From positions 45,701-109,700 of the forward strand of contig JAXGGA010003054.1 of assembly GCA_038373865.1 (NCBI GenBank): a stretch of DNA of 64,000 bases, written 5' to 3'. The translations under genes were made by a program, and so were the position numbers. Origin of the DNA: Uloborus plumipes (lineage: Eukaryota > Arthropoda > Arachnida > Araneae > Uloboridae). Below are positions 42,786-54,414 of this stretch, in pieces (the stretch's first letter is position 1; the number at the start of each line of letters is the position of its first letter). The notes beneath the pieces are model-generated. The model had not been told where the DNA came from and ran no database searches. It worked only from the letters and a program-made list of their open reading frames with translations.

Positions 42786-43042
42786 CACTAAAAAATTAAT
42801 GTTGTTATTATAGTATAACACAGTTAATTTTTTGTAATAAAATGTAAAAACTGCTAATTTTACAGTAATAAGCTAAAAATTCTAATTTTACAGTACTAAA
42901 CTGTAAAATTGCTAATTTGACAGTGATAAACTGTGACATTGTTAATTTTACAGTTTATTACCGTGCATTTTTCAGTTTTTAACTTTAACCACGGCTTCTA
43001 GTACTATTATACTGTAAAAACAACAGTTCATTTTTTGCAGTG
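42786..43042. mobile_element. ACTGTAAA MITE copy C
   Basis: CACTAAAAAATTAATGTTG at the left, TTTTTTGCAGTG at the right. The interior is repeated AATTTTACAGT and AAACTGTAAAATTGC words. The GGCTTCTAGTAC stretch replaces the GAGGTTCC word of the other copies, so this is an older copy. Confidence 0.75.
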
Positions 43043-43559
43043 TAATACTGAACAAGTGCAAAATCAAATTTGTTAAATTTTCATGCTAAGACAAGCAATA
43101 ACATCTGACCTTTAGCTGGTTTTACTATCCAGTCTCTTTTTAATTGCTAGCCACCTACAGGAATTTAAAATAGGAAGAAAAAAAATGAAAAAGTCAAGTA
43201 AATCTACGGTTTGATGTAGAGAAATTTTGTCCGAACGAAGGGCGGAAAAATCACTTTGCTCTATCCAAACGTTGTAAGTGATGGAAATGTACAATTGAGA
43301 CACGTGGATCAATTATGGAAAGTGGAGTTGATTTTTTAGCCTACTTTCCCGTTAAAAATAAAAGAAACGAAAAAAGCATTAAAATTGGCTTAATGCATCT
43401 AAAAAATGTCGCCAAGTCCAAAAAAAGTCGCTAAGTCCAAAAAATATCGCCAAGGAAAAAAAAATAGCCAAGTAAAAAAAAAGTCAAAAAGAAACAAAAA
43501 AATGAAATAAATATCGAAAAATTAAAAATTTGAAAGTAGGGTATTGAGATGGGGAATTT
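43043..43559. other. AT-rich unannotated stretch
   Basis: 43400-43500 is a short A-rich low-complexity run with three copies of a TCGCCAAG/TCGCTAAG-type word. No gene. Confidence 0.45.
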
Positions 43560-44165
43560 GTGTGTCTGTCGGTCGGTCTGTCTGTCCCCCCCTAATAACT
43601 TTTGAATGAACATTCCGATTTGGACAAACTTTTTTTTGTTGGAAAGATCTCGGCGAGTACAGCTCATTCCCATATTTGATTTTTTGATTTGAACAATTTT
43701 TGGTTCAGCTTTGAGCCGTTCAAATAACCGGTCCCGCGATACTAACTTTCGAATGAACAGTCCGATTTGAACAAACTTTTTTTGTTCGAAAGATCTTTTC
43801 AGGGATACTTCATTCCCGTACCTACATTTTTGATTTGAACAATTTTTTCGTTCAACATTGAACCGTTCAAAAAAGCTCTCACACCTAATAACTTTTGAGT
43901 TAACAGTCCGATTTAAACAAACTTTTTTTTGTTCGAAAGATCTCGGCAAGGATGCTTCATTACCGTATTTAAATTTTCAATTTGAACATTTTTTTCGTTC
44001 AACATTGAACCGTTCAAACAACCTTTCCCCACCTAATAACTTTTAAGTGAACCGTCGGAATTGAATAAACTTTTTTTTGTTCGAAAGATCTCGGAGAGGC
44101 TTCTTCCCATATTTCACTTTTCAATTTGAACAATTTTTCGTTCAATGATGAACCGTTCAGAAAAA
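43560..44165. repeat. Four-unit tandem repeat, ~148 bp period
   Basis: The words TAATAACTTTTGAATGAACA or close variants start at about 43590, 43738, 43886 and 44033. Each unit then has AACTTTTTTTTGTTCGAAAG, ATCTCGG, TTGAACAATTTTT and a closing GAACCGTTCA. A (GTCT/GTCGGTC)n-like TCTGTCGGTCGGTCTGTCTG run leads into unit 1 at 43563. The minus-strand frame 43431-43949 is a translation of this repeat, not a gene. Confidence 0.9.
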
Positions 44166-44732
44166 ATTTTAACATGAGCGCCTACGGAGAAATTTAAATT
44201 GAATGTTGATTCTGAACTTCAAGGCGGATTTCCTTCAAACTAACTTTGTAAGAAAATGGTTTTGATAAATAATGTATTGTAAAGTACTTTTCTGAATAAT
44301 CTTCTGTGAGGACTCGGATTCCGACTCCGACTCCGCAGACATGGCGGAAATGCAGGCTCAGAAAAAATTGACTGACTGGGCAGACGATTTTTTATTTGTT
44401 TATTTATTTGTTTTGTTTAATTTATTATTATTATGATTTTTTTTTTTTGGCAGACGATTTTTTTTGTTAACAAAAATTTTTCATTCACGAGAGCATTTTA
44501 TTCTTTATTTATATTTAACAACTGGCAACGGATTAAAAATGAAATTCAAGACATTTTATTAACGAACGAGTTTTTCTTTCTTTCTTTGATAAAATGTGTT
44601 TTGAAGTTCTTTGTACTTTTATTTTATTTGTTTATTTTTTTTTTCTTTTGAAAACGATTGTGGAATTTTTCTACGGAAGAACTATAACAGTTACATTCTT
44701 TAAAAGATGCGACAAAACTGAATTGACTCGTT
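44166..44732. other. Flank of the duplicated segment
   Basis: T-rich DNA. 44640-44730 (CAGTTACATTCTTTAAA) resembles 61350-61370 (CAGCTATTACGTTCTTTAAA), suggesting a dispersed repeat that continues into the duplication. Confidence 0.45.
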
Positions 44733-45252
44733 TATTTAATTTTTACGTGTCTATTTCATTTGATGAGAGGGGTATATTTTGCTTTTAGAAATCAGCTTTA
44801 AGTGCTATAGAGGTATGTTTGACATAATTTTCAGTTTCAGATAATCAAGAGAATATTGATCAGATGCTACAATGCCGATTTCGATGTACGGGAAAGTAGG
44901 CTCGTTTAGTTCTTGACAGAACTTCTTGTCTATTTTTACCGTTTTAAAAGTGAACCAGTTGGTATGCGTAATTCGATTAAAACTATTGTATCTATTTAAT
45001 TTTTACGTGTCTATTTCATTTGATGAGAGGGGTATATTTTGCTTTTAGAAATCAGCTTTAAGTGCTATAGAGGTATGTTTGACATAATTTTCAGTTTCAG
45101 ATAATCAAGAGAATATTGATCAGATGCTACAATGCCGATTTCGATGTACGGGAAAGTAGGCTCGTTTAGTTCTTGACAGAACTTCTTGTCTATTTTTACC
45201 GTTTTAAAAGTGAACCAGTTGGTATGCGTAATTCGATTAAAACTATTGTATC
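44733..45252. repeat. Identical 260-bp tandem duplication
   Basis: 44733-44992 and 44993-45252 appear identical base for base on reading the aligned lines. The unit includes CGGGAAAGTAGGCTCGTTTA and GACAGAACTTCTTGTC, which also resembles 61048-61090. Complete identity implies a very recent duplication or an assembly error. Confidence 0.92.
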
Positions 45253-47144
45253 ACGTATAGCACAAAAATACCATGTAATTAATAATAACCAGTAGTAACA
45301 ATAAAACGTTCAGTCATCATTAAGAGTAAAAACTATAAGTGCAAAGACTTGACATTAAAAAAATGCCTTACTTCAAGGTATGAAGGGAAGAATGACAGCT
45401 CATAAAAAATAACCATGCTTAAACGAAAGTATCTTATAGCAGCAATAGTTAAAGGAATAATTGAAATAAACAAAATATCGGTACTGGATATATACAAAGC
45501 CACAACAAGAAATATTGCAGCAATAAATGTCTTTTATTATAAAACGAAATCATTCAGTATGGAAAACATAACAGAATTCAACACCAGACATTCAGCACCA
45601 TTGATCAGGAAGGGTCGAAAATCTTTCACATACAAAGAACCACACAAAACCAATGATACTCACGAAAACAGATACTACCAAAACAGCAAGATTATAATGC
45701 ATAATTTCATGAAATATTAGGAGGAAGATGAAAAGTTTGAATGTCCGAGCTACACATTACAATAATACCTGCAGTGTAATTTTAGTAACCGAAATACTCT
45801 GTGGCGCATACTCCGAGAATTATTTGAGCTCTATCTTAACTTACATAGCTTAATGCAACTTACTGTAGATGGTTTCACGTGAGTCTGGGGATTTAGGTAT
45901 TATTAATCCCGAGCTTTCAAATGGCAAAACTTCTACTCAAACAAATGGCTTTATAATGCATTTAAAACTTCAAAAGGACAACATCTATGCAACAATGCCC
46001 CTTTATGCTGGTCGGAGGTAATTCATGCATTCCTGAATTTCTCTTGTGTATTTGTATCTCTTTTGTAATCGTGTACTATGCTGATAAATCATTTGCTCCT
46101 AGAACTTACTTTCAATAGTGAAATTCAGTTTTATAAGAACGACACTAAATAAGCAAGTAGTTTTTTACTCATCGGGTAGGGCAAATAAATGCTGTATTTT
46201 ATTAAAAAAAAAAAACATTCATAACGTACGTAAAGAAAAAAAGACTTTCAAATCACTGTGTGATGTTCCTTTTATTTAAAAATTATGTGCTTTGCTTTAA
46301 AATGAATTTTAGAGAGTTAGAAAAGGGAAAAAAATACTAGTGATGCTAAACTATAATGAAAAAAACTTAGCAGTATAATATTTTTGCCTATGATTTTAGA
46401 AATAACGATTTCATTAGAAGTTTAATGTGGATCATTTTTTGTTAAAATGTATCTGCAAGTTTGTAAAGCATATTAATTTGCAACTTTTCACATTCATTTT
46501 GATTAGTTTACAACTGACCATAGTAGAAATAATTAAATAATATAAACATTCATTTTTCTATAATTTGTACTTATGTTAACAACGTGGCAATTTTTACTAA
46601 GATTTGTTCCATCATGTTGAATGAAAATTTCGGGAAATCATTTGTTGGCTACAGGAAAAATGAACTGACATATATTTATTAGTAGCTTTCAATTGAGATA
46701 ATTCAATGTTATTTATTTACTTTTACAGTTTCATTTTTAATATCATAATATCATCTCGAACACATTCCTCATTCTTTGCAATAATCCGTGAACATAACCC
46801 CAAGTGAAAAACTACCCAAACTAATCCATTCGCATTACCTTTTCCTCAGCCTTATCATAACCAAAGTCAAAACCCGCTTTACATTCCCGCCACAACATTA
46901 TGTTTTTCCGCCAGCGTCACAATAACTACAACCAAATTCCAAATAACACATTTACAAAGATTTACATCTCTATTGTAACGCTCCCCAGCAAAGCCCGCAA
47001 CTTCCGATATAACTCTTCCTTTCACGTGCATTTAATGCACTATTAAAGCAGAAAGAAAATGATAAATTACACTTAATTGACGAAGTGAAATGCAATGATG
47101 CTGGATCCGGAAACTAGCGACCCGCGGAATGCCGTTTATGTAAA
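45253..47144. other. Unannotated stretch
   Basis: A 101-codon frame at 45415-45720 has no recognised family. 46770-47000 is C-rich and strikingly poor in G on the plus strand. Nothing else seen. Confidence 0.45.
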
Positions 47145-47602
47145 AATCTTTCCCCCGCCACGTGTGCGGAATTACAATTTCTTGATGAGCATGGGAAATG
47201 ACGGGCATTTAGTTCCGAGGCGAGAGGAACTCGCTTATTATTGAAAGTGAGCCAGAAAATTGATTTTACTATCAATTCCTGTTCGCTTAAATAAGTTAAC
47301 CTGATGCTCGACATCTGGTATCAAATATGAACAACAATTTATAAATATATGAAAAATTAAAGAATTGATTCTTTTTTTCTTTTTTAAGGTGAAAGACGAT
47401 GGAACTCCAAAGCGCTGTCTGTACCTTGAAGAAGAATTTATAAAAATGTAGAAATTTGAAGGATTAATTTTTATTATTTATTAATTTTATTTACCTTAAA
47501 ATAACAGAGCATTCAACTCCAAAGTATCGTTTAGTAACTCGAAGAATAATCTTTTAAAGTTTCAGATCAAAAGTTTATTTTTCCATCAAATAATACCATT
47601 TT

Positions 47603-47646
<44 letters not shown>
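47603..47646. repeat. (ATT)n microsatellite
   Basis: About fourteen ATT units inside unit 1 of the tandem repeat; related imperfect ATT/ATC DNA continues to about 47770. Confidence 0.95.
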
Positions 47647-47984
47647 CATGATCATCATTTTTTATTATTATTATAATTTTTGTTATTGCTATAGTTGCTG
47701 TCTCTGCTCTTAATATCATTACTAATATTATTATCAGTAGAATCATTATTATTTTCATCGTAATTTTATAAAATGATAAAACTGTCTTTCTCCTCCCCAT
47801 GTGCGTAGATTTAAAATTTCTTGATAAGCAAAAGAAATGACGGGTATTTAGTTCCGAGGCGAAAGAGATTCTCTTATTATTGAAAGTCAGCAAGAAAAAT
47901 GATTTCACTATCAATGTCTGTTTACTTAAACAAGTTTGCCTGATGCTCGACATCTGGTATCAAATATTATGCTTCATGCATCAA

Positions 47985-48499
47985 CCCTTTTATGCCTAGT
48001 AGCCTAAAAACGGGACGCTTGTTAGTTACAGCGTACGAAAGCCTGTAATGGGTATATCCTTTTACTAAAGCTGTTTTTCACAAGTAAAATAGTCCTTCTT
48101 CTTGAGAAAACCAGTTAGAGCCACTATTTGGACATCAGAGTTTATTTATTGGCAGCTATTTTCAGACAAACCAGTCAAGCAACGATCCAGCATCTGTAGC
48201 CACAGAAAGTAATATTTTTGCGAACTTATTTTTTATAAAATGAAAGTATTTTTAAATAATTTGCTTAAAATTGATTACAGATACCTTCTGTAATGTTACT
48301 TTGCAAAAGTAAAGTCAACTAAGGTCGTATTTTGCTCACATATCTGCAAAATATCCCATAAACAGGACGTTAAATAACTTAATAAATACGGCAACGGCGA
48401 ACTATTTTAAGCCTAAAATGTATGTAAACCATTCTAAGTAAGAGTTTTAAGCAGATAAAAATTGAAAAAAATTGTTAAAAAAACTTGGGCACAAATAGG
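47985..48499. mobile_element. piggyBac-like MITE, 515 bp
   Basis: Starts CCCTTTTATGCC and ends GGGCACAAATAGG, with TTAA at the right (48500-48503) and TCAA, a one-base decay of TTAA, at the left (47981-47984). It breaks repeat unit 2 exactly where unit 3 reads uninterrupted (CTTTAAGCTGAATAATAATT near 49160), so the empty site is visible in the same window. TTAA targeting and a CCC start fit the piggyBac superfamily. No coding. Confidence 0.75.
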
Positions 48500-48839
48500 T
48501 TAAGCTAAACAATAATTTCAAAAAATATGAAAAATTAGTATTGAATTTTTTTATTTATTTATTTTATTTTTTAGAGATGAAGGAGCATGATACTCCAGAT
48601 CACTCTTTTGTAACTTGAAGAAGAATTTATAAAGATGTGAAAAATTAAAGCAAAGATTTTTTACTGTTTATTTATTTTTTTAATTTCTTAAAGATGACAG
48701 AGCATTCAACTCAGAGCACTGTTTAGCAACTCGAAGATGAATTTTTCAATGTTTCAGATCAAAGTTAATTTTCCCATCCGATAATACTCATTTTGCTATT
48801 ACTACTTTTATTAATGTCGCTGTTGCTACTGTTATTATT

Positions 48840-48938
48840 ATCATTATTAATGCTATTATCGTTATTTTATCATTATAATGTTATTATTGTTATTTTATCA
48901 TTATAATATTATTATTGTTATTTTATCATTATTATTTA
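48840..48938. repeat. ATT-rich minisatellite
   Basis: About three copies of a ~27-bp unit (TTATTGTTATTTTATCATTA plus TAAT-type ends), closing unit 2 of the tandem repeat. Confidence 0.8.
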
Positions 48939-49290
48939 ATAAAATAATAAAACTAAAGTTCCTCCTCCACATATGCGAACTACAATTGCTTTATGAGCGG
49001 GAGAAATGACGGTCATTTAGTATCGAGGCTAAAAGAATTCGCTTATAAATTTTTAATTGCGATCCAGAAAATTTGTTTTACTATCAATTCCTGGGTATTT
49101 AAACAAGTTGACCAGATGCTCGACATCTGATAGCAAATATAGTGCGCTGTACTTTAAGCTGAATAATAATTTATAAAGATATAAGAAATTAAAGCATTCA
49201 TTTTTTTTTTTTTTTTTTTTTTGAAAAAGATGAAAGCGCACTGAAACTCAGTAATACTGTTTAGTAATTAAAAAAAAAACATATTACTCA

Positions 49291-50744
49291 TACTTTGTGA
49301 TTAAAAATCGTTTATTCTTTTATTCAAAAAATATTTCAGATTTTATCGTTAGTATTATTAGTATTATTTTATAAAATTATTAAATTGGAAGCAATTTGAA
49401 GACAGGACGAAATGGTAAGAAAAAATACTCCAGATAAAAATATGGACGCTTTGACAATATAAAAGGAAAATGAATTCAATAGAATTAATTAGTTACTATT
49501 TATTTCAAGCGGAAGAATATTATAAAACATATATTTTTAAAAGCTTTAGTAAAACTTATTTTTTATTACCATTTAATACGTTTATCCCATAAAAGGTTAT
49601 CTATTTTATGAAACTGAGTGGTAGCTCAGTACCTCGCAAGAAAAATTTTACATTTTAAGAAAAAGAAAAATAAAAAAACGGAATAATCATATGAGTTTTT
49701 ACAATATCAATGGAAACTGCTTTAATCATTTATGACTTTTATAATGGACTTATAATGCGTTTCCCTGTTTGTTTTCTTTTCTCCCCACAGTTTTTTTCCC
49801 CTTCATGAAGTCTAATAGTATTTTTATATTTTAAATACTTTAATTGAGGAATAATATTATTTCATGAAACATAAACATTAAGTTGAATGATTTCAATTAA
49901 ATGATAAAATTCTGTGCACAGATACATTAATAGTCTGCAATCATAAATTAATTGATAGACAAAAAGAAGGTTAATCGTAAAATTTCTTAGAATTGCTTAG
50001 TTAAAGACAAAAGTACTCAAAACTAGTTCTTTTGGGTTAAAAAAAAATTTTTAAGAAGAAAAATAAGTTTATCAAATGTCGTCTTTTTTTACGAAAAAAT
50101 AGAATAGAGTACCTAATCTCTAGAAAGAAAACAGCAAAATTTAAAACATTTTATTCAAATAGTCTTTTAAATTCAGAAGAAAATCATTTGCAGATTTAAT
50201 TAAATTTCTATTGATTCAATCAATCAATTTCTACCTTTCACCAAAGAAAAGCAGCATTTCTGTTTTAACTTTTTTTTTCCTTTGCTTCTTTCAATCTTTG
50301 GTATCAAAAGTAAAAATTATATTCAGAACCTCTGCAATTTTCATGATTTTTCATTGTTAAAAAAATAATTTTTAACCTTATTGGATTTTAGGTTTATACA
50401 TTCTTTAATTTCTTCCGTGGACGAAATGGTTTTAAAAATTTCAATTGTTCTATGTATATATAACCTCGATAAAACCAAATTAAAAAACACTGTTTGAACG
50501 AAAAAATAATGTTTGTTGGAATTAAACTTCTTTTACAGTTCATATTCTATTTATGCCATAAACTTCCACGTGAGGATAAATATTAACTTTTTCGCCACAC
50601 TCGAATCAAATATGAAGTATTATAATAAGGTGTACTGGTAGCGATCATTTGAACATTTGTTTTTCCCATAGTTTGATCGAATTGGCCATATTACTTCAAA
50701 AAATTTTAGGACCACAGATAAACCGATTTACCGATTGGCCAAAA
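49291..50744. other. AT-rich unannotated stretch
   Basis: No gene or repeat family recognised. Confidence 0.5.
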
Positions 50745-51750
50745 TAAATACATTTTTTACATCTCAATACCCTACTGTCAAGTTTTTAGAGATACAATTA
50801 CAACACGACGGCTCAAAATACAGGACAGCTACGGGGCTGGTGGTGCAGCAAATATTTCCCCAGTATGCTTCTGTCGGGAAATTCATGTCATATTTCGATT
50901 TGATGCACAGATCTTTGCAAGTTTACTAGTACTGGAGACTTTCAAGAAAAATGTCAATTGTTTCTCAAAAGTAATAATTCTAGTAGATTCCAAAGCATTA
51001 ATCCAAACTGTAGTTAAAAATCTTTGACAGAAGAACTCAGATCATTTTGTAAATTAGGCAAGCTTTGAACTGTCTTTTTAATTATAACAAAGCAATAATT
51101 TTTCAACGAACCCCGTCACATGTAGAGTCGATGAAAATGAAAAGGCAGACTTACTAGGAAGCACTAGAGCCACAACACAACAATGCAATCATTCCGGAAT
51201 ACCTTTAAAAATCATTTTTGAAAAAGTAATGGCTAATTTAGAAGTTAACAGGACGTCAGAATCAACAGGTAAACCATGGACTAACAAGATACTTTGAAAA
51301 TACTATGTCATAAACGCCGTGAAGAGGTTGTGGCAAGATTAAGACTAAAAACTGGTAATAATTGCGTGGTCAAACTTCCCAACCGCATAGTGCTCCTGCC
51401 ATCTGTATTTTAGAAATATGTAATTATTCATGCATTATAAACGAAGAACATCTTCTTATCTGACCCAAAATTGACAAAAAGTCCATGAAACGTGGAGATA
51501 TCCCCAAACTATACTGAAGCAGTAGAACTTACAGCAACTACTTGTAAAGGAAGTATTTTTTGTGCTCCTTTGGTTTTGTTCAAATCCTCTTATTATTTTC
51601 TGCTCATCTGATGTTTCTTTGTTGATTTGTTTTAGTTTTAGTTTTCATTTTTATAACTTGTGTTTTCACTACCCTACTAGTTCTTATGTGATACCCGAGT
51701 CGTCTTAAATGTATGATTTGATGTTTCTAATAAAGCCATATGCAACAGCA
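50745..51750 (+). pseudogene. Non-LTR retrotransposon 3' end with RNase H
   Basis: Remnant of the C-terminal half of an ORF2-type polyprotein. Plus frames give QLQHDGSKYRTATG (first catalytic Asp of RNase H in Asp-Gly-Ser), then VLETFKK, then IILVDSKALIQTVV (catalytic Asp of Asp-Ser-Lys-Ala), then RVDENEKADLLGSTRA (last catalytic Asp of Asn-Glu-x-Ala-Asp), and beyond it REEVVARLRLKTGNNC, the post-RNase-H segment of Jockey-like elements. Stops and frameshifts separate these pieces. A likely 3' UTR with AATAAAG lies at 51730. The reverse transcriptase part is absent, as expected for a 5'-truncated insertion. Confidence 0.82.
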
Positions 51751-52762
51751 ACTTGTTTACAATACATAGAATAAGTGGTTCCTTTTTCTTTTAAATGTTT
51801 ACTAAAGTGGAAGCTAAAAATAAATACTAACTAAAAATCGGTTAAATTTGCAGAAAGTTTCTGTACATGTGAAAATAGTTTTTATTATGGTTAGAATTGA
51901 ATTTTACATTTTGATAGTATTGCAGTAATTATCATAACATCTAAAGACAGCTCCTTTATTCGTTATACCAGATGAGTTCAAAGCATTCCTGCATGTAATT
52001 TACAGAGTTAAAGGATTAAAAGATAGTGTTTTCGACAAGTTACTTTTTTTCTAACAGGCTATGAAACATTTACACTTTTGACATAAATTACTGAGAGTTT
52101 TAACTTTGATTAAGGGAAGGCAAAAATAGTCTTACCTTACTCAAAAAATTAGTCATTATCTTTTAAAAGTAGTGCAAAGAAGTTCATGACTTTCCTCATT
52201 ATTCCATTATTTACGAATATTCCCATTAATGATGAATTAAGTTTACTATTAAATTGTTCGCATATTTTTTCTTCATCTTAAACAAAGAATTCAAATAAGT
52301 TTAGTAATTAGTTTAAATCAAGCACATCCAATAGAATCTTATAACTCCTTATAAGAATTGATAAATATTATAACAATTAATATTGTGAAAATCAACAAAT
52401 TACTCAGTATGCAGTTTGCTCACCAAAAACAATCGTTATTGCCTTAAAATACGTTACAAACACAGTTAAAGTCTACTGAGCTCAGTTGAATCGTTTCCAA
52501 AGATAAGAAAACACATTAGTAGCACAGCAAACTACTGTCAAATTTTCTAAAGTACGTGTTTTATAGACAACGAAACCGGACTCGCTTGTAAATATTTTTA
52601 AAAAAAAGTATCTTACTATCTAGACAAGCAAAATCTTTCCTAACTTCTCCTTACGAAATAAAAGAATAAAACCCTAGAAAAAAGTTCACTAAAATGTTCC
52701 TGAAGAACAAAGAATAGAAGAAGAAAAAACTCATAAACTATACTTTTATCGTTTATACTTAC
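51751..52762. other. AT-rich unannotated stretch
   Basis: No feature recognised. If the reading frame that follows on the minus strand is an exon, this would be its intron. Confidence 0.4.
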
Positions 52763-52951
52763 ATAGGCTCCAGTATCACGTATCTCTTGCATAACATCAC
52801 GCTTCGCATTTTTAAAAATGACTTGCGAATCAAGACACGCATGCGGGTTCACGGTTTGCGGCAGTAAAGTATGAGAGGTTTTAACTATGCAAAAGGGACT
52901 TGAGTCGAGTCCGTTCTGAATTAAAACCAGACTGTTCATTTTGAGGGACAA
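52763..52951 (-). CDS. Candidate first coding exon, unknown protein
   Basis: On the minus strand an ATG at 52951 (or the second at 52939) opens 63 codons that stop exactly at a consensus donor GTAAGT (52757-52762), leaving phase 0. The peptide, MSLKMNSLVLIQNGLDSSPF then CIVKTSHTLLPQTVNPHACL and DSQVIFKNAKRDVMQEIRDT, has a balanced amino-acid mix and the DNA is GC-richer than its neighbours. The upstream DNA (52960-52985) is a GC-rich GGGGGCGGGGGC stretch, then MITE copy D. I recognise no domain. It could be a chance frame or an internal exon with an acceptor I missed. Confidence 0.35.
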
Positions 52952-52986
52952 GAGGACGGAGCGATTGCCCCCGCCCCCTACTCCTA

Positions 52987-53328
52987 CACTGTAAAAAAAT
53001 AATGTTGTTTTTATAGTATAATACAGCTAATTTTGTAGTAATAAACTGTAAAAAGTGCTAACTTTTCTGTAATAAACTGTAAAATTGCTCATTTTACAGT
53101 TTATTACCATGCATTTTACAGTGTTAAATTGGAACCTCTGCTACCAGTATATAATAATATTGTTTTACAGTATAATACAGCTAATTCTTACGGCAATAAA
53201 CTGTAAAATTTCTAACTTCAGAGTAAGAAATTTGTTTTACAGTTTATTACTGTGCATTTTACAGTTATAATTTGGAACCTTGGCTGCCAGTATTATACTG
53301 CAAAAACAACAGTTCATTTTTTGCAGTG
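52987..53328. mobile_element. ACTGTAAA MITE copy D
   Basis: Starts CACTGTAAAAAAATAATG and ends TTTTTTGCAGTG. This copy is longer than the others because the inner block (TACAGTATAATACAGCTAAT) occurs twice, at about 53010 and 53165, with two GGAACCT words (53133, 53275). It looks like a head-to-tail partial duplication. Confidence 0.8.
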
Positions 53329-53511
53329 TCTGTATTTCATTTTAAAATTAAATACAGACACTGCCTAAAGTTTATAAAAAGCAAACATTTCACCCCCTCC
53401 CCCCTTGCTTTTGATTTTACCTTTTTTTTTCAACAATTACGATTGCATATTATCCCCACTTGACCGAAATTGATATTCCTTTAATTTTTCAGATTACCAT
53501 GACGACAAAGG

Positions 53512-53672
53512 CCTTCGTGGCTCAGTTGAAATTTTAGCCTCGAAAGCAAGAGGTAGCGGGTTCGTTTCCCGCCGATGCCCTGAGTATTATTTCCATTCTC
53601 TTTGTGCTGCAAATCTTTTTTGGGTCGTCTTATGTGTTAATAAAGAAGTCCAACTCGAGGCAATCTCCCCCC
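53512..53672 (+). mobile_element. tRNA-derived SINE-like sequence
   Basis: The first 70 bp read like a tRNA: CCTTCGTGGCTCAGTTGAAA contains an A-box (TGGCTCAGTTGA) and GCGGGTTCGTTTCCCGC contains a B-box inside a perfect T-stem. The acceptor stem is imperfect, so it is a pseudo-tRNA head rather than a working tRNA. A ~90-bp unrelated tail follows (CTGCAAATCTTTTTTGGG) and ends near a C run. RNA polymerase III transcription is inferred from the boxes. Confidence 0.65.
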
Positions 53673-54055
53673 CCCCCAAATATTCATAGTAATTACTTAT
53701 TAACTATGACAAAACAACAGCCAATAACAAGATAAAACTAGAAGACGAGATAAAATAAGCTCATTGTTTTTAATATACTTAAAGAGACTAATTTTCGTCG
53801 TCGTGGGTCCAAATCGTCTTCGGTTCGCTTTTATTCAAAGCTTAACGCAAGCAAAATTTATTTTAAAAACCGGGTTTAAAATAAAAATGTTTCATAATAA
53901 TGAACTTGAGCAGTAAAACTTAATGTCAATACAAATTTCTACATTACTAATTTACATTTTTTAAGGTATATAAGGAACAAAAAAACTTAACGGTATAAGC
54001 TATAAACCTATTTTTATAGTAACCATACGGGTGCCCATTGGCCATAATAAACATA
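53673..54055. other. AT-rich unannotated stretch
   Basis: Nothing recognisable. Confidence 0.5.
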
Positions 54056-54414
54056 CAGTGCGTACCGAAATGATAGGTCCACTCGCATTTTTTAAAATTT
54101 CGACTCTCAATGGAGAATAAGAAGCACTTTTTTGAATAGAGACAATTAATTATTAATCGTTATAACTATATATGATGAAATTCTTTAAAATTAATCATTC
54201 CTTTTTATTTTATTCAAATCTTCATTTTTAGACCGTTTCAAAAAGATAGGTCCACCCTCAGAAATTTTGCACCAATCACGCTTATTTCCAAAAAAATTGC
54301 ATAAATATCGTTGCTTACTCTCATTGCTGGATTATGTTATCTGCTAATCCGCAGTAGGTATATTTAAACGGATTTGAACGTCACGCTGTAATTAAACAAA
54401 ATTGGTCGTCGTTG

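Larger units (their letters stand above)
47145..49290. repeat. Three-unit diverged tandem repeat
   Basis: Module A (ATGACGGGCATTTAGTTCCG ... GATGCTCGACATCTGGTATC) occurs at about 47150-47330, 47793-47968 and 48960-49140. After each copy come AT-rich DNA and one or two copies of module B (an AACTCCAAAG-type word, CTGTTTAGTAACTCGAAGA) at about 47395, 47505, 48585, 48693 and 49235. ATT-rich microsatellites close units 1 and 2 (47603-47646; 48840-48938). Unit 2 is lengthened by the element at 47985. Confidence 0.85.

Noticed and set aside
43431..43949. 172-codon minus-strand frame with repeated RSFEQKK-type segments.
   Set aside because: It is the 148-bp tandem repeat read as protein; the internal similarity comes from DNA repetition.
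45415..45720. 101-codon plus-strand frame.
   Set aside because: Lys/Asn/Ile-rich as expected by chance in AT-rich DNA; no family recognised.
47114..47953. Two similar minus-strand frames (MSSIRLTYL... and MSSIRQTCL...), which suggested a gene pair.
   Set aside because: Both are the same module A of the tandem repeat; the third copy is not open, and one runs into the ATT microsatellite.
53512..53583. A functional tRNA gene.
   Set aside because: A- and B-boxes and T-stem are present, but the acceptor and anticodon stems do not pair well and a SINE-like tail follows.
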